Program-made: the position numbers and the translations under genes | NCBI GenBank assembly: GCA_002771615.1 | Contig: PCSD01000037.1 | Span: 5,371-11,528 of the forward strand | Source of the DNA: Candidatus Falkowbacteria bacterium CG23_combo_of_CG06-09_8_20_14_all_49_15 | GTDB lineage: Bacteria; Patescibacteriota; Patescibacteriia; Patescibacteriales; UM-FILTER-48-10 | DNA length: 6,158 bases | Direction of reading: 5' to 3' | The notes under the pieces: generated by a model | Databases searched by the model: none | Told to the model about the DNA's origin: nothing | Seen by the model: the letters and a program-made list of their open reading frames with translations, nothing else | Part shown: positions 1-3,808 of the stretch, piece by piece | Numbering within the stretch: position 1 is the stretch's first letter | Layout of the letters: each line of letters begins with the position of its first letter

Positions 1-884
1 TAGACGGCGAAAACGCGAGTTTGGCCGAGATTTCCGCCCAGGTCGGCCCGGCTTCTCTGTTCGCCAAAAAAAGGCTGGTCGTGGTGGAAAATATCTTTTT
101 AAACAAGCAGGAAAATCTGTTCTCCGAGCTGGCGGATTTTTTGCGGGGCAAGGAATCCGGGGAGAGCAATATTCTGGTTTTTTGGGACGGCCCGGTGGCC
201 AAGGGGAAATTAAATAAAAGCCAGTCCCAGCTTTTTGCTTTTTTAATCAAACAGAAGTTCGTCCAATACTGCAAGCCATTTTCCCAGGCGGAAACCATCG
301 CTTGGATCAAAGGTGAAACCGCGAGCCGCGGCGCTTTGATCGGCCCGAAAGCCGCGCTCAGCCTGGCGCTTTTAACCAACGGGAATTTGTGGCAGATCAG
401 CCAGGAGATAGACAAGTTGCTCCATTATCATTTGGGGAGCGAACAGAAGATTGTGCCGGACGCGCCTGGCCCGGAAATCACCGTTGCGGAGGTCAGCCGC
501 CTGGTCCGCGGCCAGACGGACGACAATATTTTTGCCTTGACAAACGCCCTGGGCGCTGGACAAAAAGCTCTGAGTTTTCAAATTTTGAACGATTTGCGCG
601 ATGCCGGCCAGGCGGATATATATATCCTGACCATGGTGCTGTGGCAATTTAAGAATCTCCTGCGGGTCAAGGATGGCCTGGAGCAAGGCCTGAGTTTCAA
701 AAAGATCGCCAGTCTGACCAAGCTTTCCCCTTTTATCGCCCAGAAGGGAGTCAGTCAAGCCAGGAATTTCCCGCTGGCGCGCTTGAAGAAGATTTTTTCC
801 GAACTGGTGCGGGCGGATTTTGATTCCAAAACCGGCCGGACCGAACCGCGCCTAGCCCTGGATCTTTTGTTGGCCTCCGTATAA
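1..884 (+). CDS. holA: DNA polymerase III subunit delta (clamp loader), 5'-truncated by window edge
   Basis: The delta subunit is the part of the clamp-loader complex that opens the beta sliding clamp during chromosome replication. The reading frame is already open at base 3 (Asp-Gly-Glu-Asn-Ala-Ser), so the TTG at 21 is an internal Leu codon and not the start; the true start lies upstream of the window. About 293 residues are visible, against roughly 340 for a full delta, so about 50 N-terminal residues are missing. The visible part begins with the family-typical SLFAKKRLVVVEN strand, runs through the rest of the AAA+-like domain and the helical domain II (GNLWQISQEIDKLL), then the C-terminal collar domain with the typical ILTMVLWQFKNLLRVK helix and a closing TEPRLALDLLL helix. 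Recognition is by these motifs from memory. It is GC-richer than the copper genes downstream and appears intact to its TAA stop. Confidence 0.9.
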   Translation, partial: DGENASLAEISAQVGPASLFAKKRLVVVENIFLNKQENLFSELADFLRGKESGESNILVFWDGPVAKGKLNKSQSQLFAFLIKQKFVQYCKPFSQAETIAWIKGETASRGALIGPKAALSLALLTNGNLWQISQEIDKLLHYHLGSEQKIVPDAPGPEITVAEVSRLVRGQTDDNIFALTNALGAGQKALSFQILNDLRDAGQADIYILTMVLWQFKNLLRVKDGLEQGLSFKKIASLTKLSPFIAQKGVSQARNFPLARLKKIFSELVRADFDSKTGRTEPRLALDLLLASV

Positions 885-924
885 TTTTTTCGCGCGATTT
901 TTTTATGCCGTAAAATGAATATCC

Positions 925-962
925 GCGCCGCTTTTTTGAGAAGAAGGCGCCAGCGGTTTTTT
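925..962 (+). terminator. Possible weak rho-independent terminator after holA
   Basis: GCGCC at 925-929 can pair with GGCGC at 946-950. A T6 run follows at 957-962, but six bases separate it from the stem. An alternative pairing of CCGC (928-931) with GCGG (953-956) would abut the T-run directly but gives only four base pairs around a long loop. Its position 40 bases past the holA stop fits a terminator; the structure is imperfect. Confidence 0.3.
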
Positions 963-975
963 CATGATGAAAAAA
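957..975. repeat. Perfect 9-bp A/T inverted repeat
   Basis: TTTTTTCAT at 957-965 is mirrored by ATGAAAAAA at 967-975 around a single central G. It overlaps the T-run of the possible holA terminator and the first codons of the small frame starting at 964. It may be a terminator running in the opposite direction, or simply A/T-rich symmetry. Confidence 0.4.
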
Positions 976-1126
976 ACAATAATGAAATCATCTGCCCTCA
1001 GCTTTAAAAAATTAAGACAGGGACATTTTTAAGACCATTGCCAAAATTTTTTGGAATTTGCTTTTATTGGCGATGGCGGATACTGTGGGCAGCCAGCTCA
1101 AGGAAAATGATTCGGCCGAGTTTTAA
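964..1126 (+). pseudogene. Possible decayed or frameshifted small membrane protein gene
   Basis: An ATG at 964 opens a 22-codon frame (MMKKTIMKSSALSFKK..., stop TAA at 1030-1032). The next frame over is open from 1016 to a TAA at 1124-1126 and encodes a protein-like stretch, FKTIAKIFWNLLLLAMADT, ending in a polar tail (QLKENDSAEF). Joining the two with a single slip at the T5 run at 1026-1030 would give a protein of about 54 residues with a basic N-terminus and one hydrophobic segment. I do not recognise a family. No Shine-Dalgarno site is visible. It could be a frameshifted small gene, a remnant, or chance coding potential. Confidence 0.25.
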
Positions 1127-1187
1127 AAAAGAATAGATTTTTATCGGCGTATTATTGATCGTTATTAGTGATAAGCGACCATTATTG

Positions 1188-1230
1188 CGCCATAAAAAGT
1201 CCGCTCTTAGGGAGCGGATTTTTTATGGCG
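1188..1230. terminator. Strong bidirectional intrinsic-terminator-like hairpin (19-bp stem)
   Basis: Bases 1188-1206 pair with 1212-1230 around a 5-base loop (1207-1211). The core TCCGCTC/GAGCGGA is flanked by one G-T wobble and then by A5 on the left and T-run 1219-1224 on the right, with CGCCAT/ATGGCG closing the base. Because both strands read as a GC stem followed by a T-run, it can act as a terminator in either direction. It stands well away from holA, so it may end a transcript not recognised here or insulate the downstream region. Confidence 0.65.
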
Positions 1231-1280
1231 GTGTTTGCTGGAAAAAGTCAGAATATATTTTGAACGAAATCCCGACTGAT

Positions 1281-1330
1281 TGCCGCCCGTCAGGCGGTAT
1301 TCCCGCCCAGCGGCTCTCCGCCAGACGGCG
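1281..1330. repeat. GC-rich CCGCC/GGCGG repeat cluster with competing hairpins
   Basis: CCGCC occurs at 1283-1287, 1303-1307 and 1318-1322, and GGCGG at 1293-1297. GGCGG can pair with the first copy (5-base loop, stem extendable through G-T and T-A) or with the second (5-base loop), so the two hairpins exclude each other. A third stem joins CGCC (1304-1307) to GGCG (1327-1330), enclosing GCGG-CTCT-CCGC at 1310-1321. This GC-rich block is flanked by A/T-rich DNA, which suggests a small palindromic repeat element. A regulatory RNA switch is possible but unsupported. Confidence 0.5.
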
Positions 1331-1335
1331 AACAA

Positions 1336-1413
1336 AGGCCGCAAAAATTAAAATATTTTTTAGAAAGTGCGCGTAAAATATTTTTCAATTAAGGAAATAA
1401 TTTTTGCGGGCCT
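1336..1413. repeat. Interrupted inverted repeat, about 15 bp arms
   Basis: AGGCCGCAAAAATTA at 1336-1350 is complementary to 1398-1413 apart from one bulged G at 1410. The 47 bases between the arms contain two direct copies of AAAATATTTTT (1350-1360 and 1375-1385), each itself nearly self-complementary. The right arm overlaps the nested hairpin at 1406-1447, so the two structures compete for 1406-1411. It may be a repeat-element end or part of a structured RNA. Confidence 0.5.
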
Positions 1414-1447
1414 TGCTTCCTTGCTTGAGCAAGGACGAGTCGCCCGC
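1406..1447. repeat. Nested hairpin (outer GCGGGC/GCCCGC, inner CCTTGC/GCAAGG)
   Basis: GCGGGC at 1406-1411 pairs with GCCCGC at 1442-1447. Inside it, CCTTGC at 1419-1424 pairs with GCAAGG at 1429-1434 around a 4-base loop. The two stems are separated by 7-base internal strands on each side, which resembles a folded RNA or a palindromic repeat element rather than a simple terminator; no T-run follows. Confidence 0.45.
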
Positions 1448-1522
1448 CCCTTCCATGTTCGCCTTGGTCGATCAGAACAGGCCGGTAAAATTTATTTTTC
1501 CATGCCCTCTTTTTTTTGCCCG

Positions 1523-1548
1523 TCTGCTGTGCCCACGGCGGATTTTTT
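1523..1548 (+). terminator. Candidate rho-independent terminator
   Basis: TCTGCTGT at 1523-1530 pairs with ACGGCGGA at 1535-1542 (8 bp, two of them G-T) around the loop GCCC, and is followed directly by T6 at 1543-1548. There is no recognised gene just upstream on this strand, so if active it would end a transcript from the structured 1231-1520 region. It lies about 100 bases before the putative csoR promoter and could shield it from readthrough. Confidence 0.45.
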
Positions 1549-1639
1549 GGACGATCTCGGAATCTCAAATTGGGTGGTGTGAGAGTAGTAATTTAATATT
1601 TTTAATTCAGCACAAATATGATAAAAAGTAGATTTGCTA

Positions 1640-1667
1640 TTGACAGAAATGTTCCATTTGATACGCT
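1640..1667 (+). promoter_or_regulatory. Putative sigma-70-type promoter of the csoR copper operon
   Basis: A perfect TTGACA -35 box lies at 1640-1645. The best-spaced -10 candidate is TACGCT at 1662-1667 (16-base spacer), a poor match that keeps T, A and the final T. TATACC at 1667-1672 looks better but would need a 21-base spacer. The leader to the csoR ATG at 1726 would be about 50 bases. Confidence 0.5.
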
Positions 1668-1693
1668 ATACCTATACCTATGGTCGGGGTGTA
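1664..1693. promoter_or_regulatory. Putative CsoR operator overlapping the promoter
   Basis: Three tandem six-base units, CTATAC (1666-1671), CTATAC (1672-1677) and CTATGG (1678-1683), run into CGGGGTGTA (1685-1693). The arrangement ATACC...GGGGTGTA partly resembles the TACC-centre-GGGGTA pseudo-palindromes known as CsoR operators, and the site lies exactly where a bound repressor would block transcription of its own gene. The symmetry is imperfect, so this is inference from position and partial resemblance. Confidence 0.4.
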
Positions 1694-1725
1694 AATAAGT
1701 AATAATTATTAAATTCTCAAAAAAT

Positions 1726-1998
1726 ATGACTACCCAAAAAGAAAACACTCTTATCAATTTCAAAAAGGCCCAAAGCTTAATATCCAAAATCATAAAAATG
1801 GTCGAAGCCAATGAATATTGCATTGATATTATGCAGCAAAACTTGGCAGTGATAGGACTTTTGAAATCCGCTCACCAAATGCTGATGGAAAATCATCTCA
1901 ACACCTGCTTTAAAACAGCCATGGCAACAAAAAATGAAAAAAGAAAACAAGAAATGACTCAAGAAATTTTGCGGGTTACGAAATTGTTTAATAAATAA
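1726..1998 (+). CDS. csoR: CsoR/FrmR-family (DUF156) copper-sensing repressor
   Basis: CsoR proteins are small all-helical DNA-binding repressors that release their operator when Cu(I) binds at a Cys-His-Cys site across the dimer. The 90-residue protein carries that triad with family spacing: Cys32, His57 and Cys61 (C-x24-H-x3-C), within YCIDIMQQNLAVIGLLK and ENHLNTCF. Tyr31 precedes Cys32 as in classical CsoR. The N-terminal helix differs from the standard R-x-x-GQVRG pattern, having KKAQSLISKI (13-22), so the DNA contacts may differ. Length is normal. ATG 1726 is the natural start, although only A/T-rich sequence and no clear Shine-Dalgarno precedes it. It is the first gene of the copper cluster, with 8 bases to the next gene, suggesting co-transcription and autoregulation. 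The triad and neighbours favour copper over formaldehyde (FrmR) or nickel (RcnR) sensing. Confidence 0.88.
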   Translation: MTTQKENTLINFKKAQSLISKIIKMVEANEYCIDIMQQNLAVIGLLKSAHQMLMENHLNTCFKTAMATKNEKRKQEMTQEILRVTKLFNK

Positions 1999-2006
1999 TA
2001 AAATAT

Positions 2007-3428
2007 ATGATTAAAAATACAAAAAAACATATCTATCATGTCAAAGGGATGCATTGCGCTTCTTGTGAAGTTTTAATTGAAAAAAAATTATTAGCATTAG
2101 AAAATATAAAATCAGTTGAATCTTATGCCACTAAAGGCGAAGTGTTAATCGAATACGAAGACAAAAAGCCTTCCGTGGAAATATTAAATGAAATTTTCAA
2201 AAAAAATGGCTATTTTTTTTCTGGCCAGCCACAAAAAGCGACAAATGGCTTTAAGCCGAGAGTATTTTTTATCACTCTTGGCATAGGATTTTTCATCATT
2301 ATCGGTTTTATCGGATTAAACCAATTAGGACTAACAGGATTAATTAATGTCAATTCAAAATCGTCTTTGCCAATGTTTTTGGCGTTCGGAATTCTGGCTG
2401 GAATTTCCAGTTGCGCGGCCTTGGTTGGCGGACTAATTCTTTCAATGTCAAAACAATGGGGCGAATTATATTCTGATTCTGACTCTGCTTGGAAAAAAAT
2501 TCAGCCCCACCTGATTTTTAATGCCGGCAGACTTATTTCTTACGGCATTTTAGGAGCGACACTGGGAATTATTGGCGATAAATTAAATTTTTCTTTAAAG
2601 TTTGGACCGATATTAGTTATCACAGTTTCCATAATGATGATTTTATTGGCTTTTCAAATGTTTGATTTCAAAACATTTAGGAAATTCCCATTTACACTGC
2701 CGAAATTTATCACTAGATTTATTGCCGACGAATCTAATTTTAAAGGTCGTTATATGCCCTTTTTAATGGGCGCGTTCACTTTTTTTTTGCCTTGCGGCTT
2801 TACCATTACTGCTCAAGGATTGGCTTTGATTTCCGGAAACGCAATTCAAGGAGGATTGATTATGCTCTTATTCGCATTGGGTACTTTGCCAATGCTTTTA
2901 ATTATTGGTTTATCTAGCGTTAAATTTTTGCAAAAGCCGCATTTATCTGAAAGATTTTTGAAAATAGCCGGCATCTTGGTTCTATTTTTTGCTCTCTATA
3001 ATATAAATTTTCAGTTAAATGTCTTGGGGATTTCCAGTCTGAGCGATTTAGATTTCAATTCAACCCAATCTTCTAATACTAATAAAAATACTTCATACGA
3101 AAACGAGGAGAGGCTGGCTCCAATTATTAGCGGCAAACAAGTTTTAAAAATGGACGCTTCCTCTCGCGGTTATTCACCAAACTATTTTAAAGTAAAAGCC
3201 GGAATACCGGTCAGGTGGGAAATTACCGATACGGGAACTAGCGGTTGCACTAATGCGGTTATTTCCAAAAATTTATTTGAGGGAGAAATCTATTTAACAC
3301 CGGGAAAAACTAGTTTTAAGGAATTTACGCCGACAAAAACGGGCAAATTTAAATTTAGTTGCTGGATGGGAATGATTTCCGGAATTATAGAAGTTGTGGA
3401 TAAAAATAATGCGACATCTGAAAAATAA
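2007..3428 (+). CDS. HMA / TauE-SafE (DsbD-like membrane) / cupredoxin fusion protein
   Basis: This 473-residue protein joins three modules. Residues 8-72 form a heavy-metal-associated ferredoxin-fold domain with the Cu(I) motif GMHCASC (Cys17, Cys20). Residues about 86-335 hold roughly seven hydrophobic segments (86-104, 121-147, 168-190, 200-218, 250-273, 280-305, 317-335) of the sulfite exporter TauE/SafE or DsbD_2 type, with conserved-looking cysteines at Cys136 (GISSCAAL) and Cys263 (FFLPCGF). After a Ser/Asn-rich linker (343-372), residues about 375-465 form a cupredoxin-like beta domain with possible metal ligands Cys414 (SGCTN), Cys452, Met454 and Met456 (SCWMGM). An odd number of segments would put the HMA domain in the cytosol and the cupredoxin outside. 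It lies 8 bases after csoR with no terminator between. A copper-handling role is well supported by domains and context; whether it transports copper, passes electrons or loads a cuproprotein is not known. Confidence 0.85.
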   Translation: MIKNTKKHIYHVKGMHCASCEVLIEKKLLALENIKSVESYATKGEVLIEYEDKKPSVEILNEIFKKNGYFFSGQPQKATNGFKPRVFFITLGIGFFIIIGFIGLNQLGLTGLINVNSKSSLPMFLAFGILAGISSCAALVGGLILSMSKQWGELYSDSDSAWKKIQPHLIFNAGRLISYGILGATLGIIGDKLNFSLKFGPILVITVSIMMILLAFQMFDFKTFRKFPFTLPKFITRFIADESNFKGRYMPFLMGAFTFFLPCGFTITAQGLALISGNAIQGGLIMLLFALGTLPMLLIIGLSSVKFLQKPHLSERFLKIAGILVLFFALYNINFQLNVLGISSLSDLDFNSTQSSNTNKNTSYENEERLAPIISGKQVLKMDASSRGYSPNYFKVKAGIPVRWEITDTGTSGCTNAVISKNLFEGEIYLTPGKTSFKEFTPTKTGKFKFSCWMGMISGIIEVVDKNNATSEK

Positions 3429-3492
3429 TTTTGCCGACAGAAAATAGAATTGGTTTATTTTCAAAAAAGACATAAATCAAATAATAATCGTG

Positions 3493-3522
3493 TTACAAAT
3501 AAAAAACAGGACAAGATATAAT
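3493..3522 (+). promoter_or_regulatory. Putative internal promoter for the SHOCT protein and copA
   Basis: A perfect TATAAT -10 box at 3517-3522 is preceded, with an 18-base spacer, by the weak -35 TTACAA at 3493-3498. Transcription would begin about 3529, just before the ATG at 3547. The 118-base gap after the fusion gene contrasts with the 8-base gap before it, which supports a separate promoter. No CsoR-like operator resembling 1664-1693 is visible here. Confidence 0.45.
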
Positions 3523-3546
3523 TTGTTAATAATTAATTTTAAAAAT

Positions 3547-3780
3547 ATGATGTGGTATTTTTCTAATAATCCAATGGGTTGGTTTGGTTTCGGTTTTGGC
3601 TGGATTTTTATGCTTATATTTTGGGGATTTATCATTTGGGGGTTTGTGGCTTTGATTGGTTGGTTTATTAAGCAAAAAGAAGACAAAAATGACTCTGCGC
3701 TGGATATTCTCAAAAAAAGATATGTCAATGGCGAAATTGCTAAAAAGGAATTTGAAGAAAAGAAAAAAGATTTAAGTTAG
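3547..3780 (+). CDS. Small membrane protein with C-terminal SHOCT domain
   Basis: The 77-residue protein has one hydrophobic segment rich in Trp, Phe and Gly (about residues 10-41) followed by a charged tail with the SHOCT pattern (about 49-77: LDILKKRYVNGEIAKKEFEE), a short helical motif often found at protein ends and thought to mediate oligomerisation. The tail would be cytosolic if the N-terminus faces out. The frame is open upstream to a GTG at 3490, but the 19 extra residues are polar, unlike the family, and the GTG precedes the likely -10 box, so ATG 3547 (or ATG 3550) is preferred. It sits 28 bases before copA. Small SHOCT membrane proteins often accompany copper ATPase genes, from memory, but no precise function is known; an accessory role at the membrane is inference. 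Confidence 0.75.
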   Translation: MMWYFSNNPMGWFGFGFGWIFMLIFWGFIIWGFVALIGWFIKQKEDKNDSALDILKKRYVNGEIAKKEFEEKKKDLS

Positions 3781-3808
3781 TTTTTATTTAAAAAATAAAA
3801 TTAAACAT

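Larger units (their letters stand above)
885..1725. other. Long structured intergenic region without a convincing intact gene
   Basis: These 841 bases separate holA from csoR. Short open frames here (around 1155-1376, 1367-1582 and 1404-1631) overlap one another, run through strong inverted repeats, show no recognisable protein family and lack ribosome binding sites, so none is called as a gene. The region holds a possible decayed small gene (964-1126), terminator-like hairpins (925-962, 1188-1230, 1523-1548), a GC-rich CCGCC/GGCGG repeat cluster (1281-1330), a long interrupted inverted repeat (1336-1413), a nested hairpin (1406-1447), and the csoR promoter and putative operator (1640-1693). 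No tRNA, rRNA, tmRNA, SRP RNA or RNase P signature was recognised. Confidence 0.7.

Noticed and set aside
21..23. TTG at 21 as the start of holA
   Set aside because: The frame is open to the window edge and the residues before it continue the delta-subunit sequence; a start here would omit the N-terminal part of the first domain.
389..652. 87-codon frame inside holA, and a 128-codon frame on the opposite strand (372-758)
   Set aside because: Both are shadows of the clearly recognised holA frame in GC-rich DNA.
1155..1376. 73-codon + strand open frame
   Set aside because: It runs through the terminator-like palindrome and the CCGCC repeat cluster, gives a protein with no recognisable family or hydrophobic core, and has no ribosome binding site.
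1281..1447. CRISPR array
   Set aside because: The repeats are short, irregular and inverted, with no regular repeat-spacer pattern and no cas genes in the window.
1367..1631. Two overlapping + strand open frames (1367-1582 and 1404-1631)
   Set aside because: They overlap in different frames, cross several hairpins and a terminator-like structure, and resemble no known protein.
3490..3546. GTG at 3490 as the start of the SHOCT protein
   Set aside because: It adds 19 atypical polar residues and lies upstream of the probable TATAAT box; ATG 3547 fits the family and the promoter.
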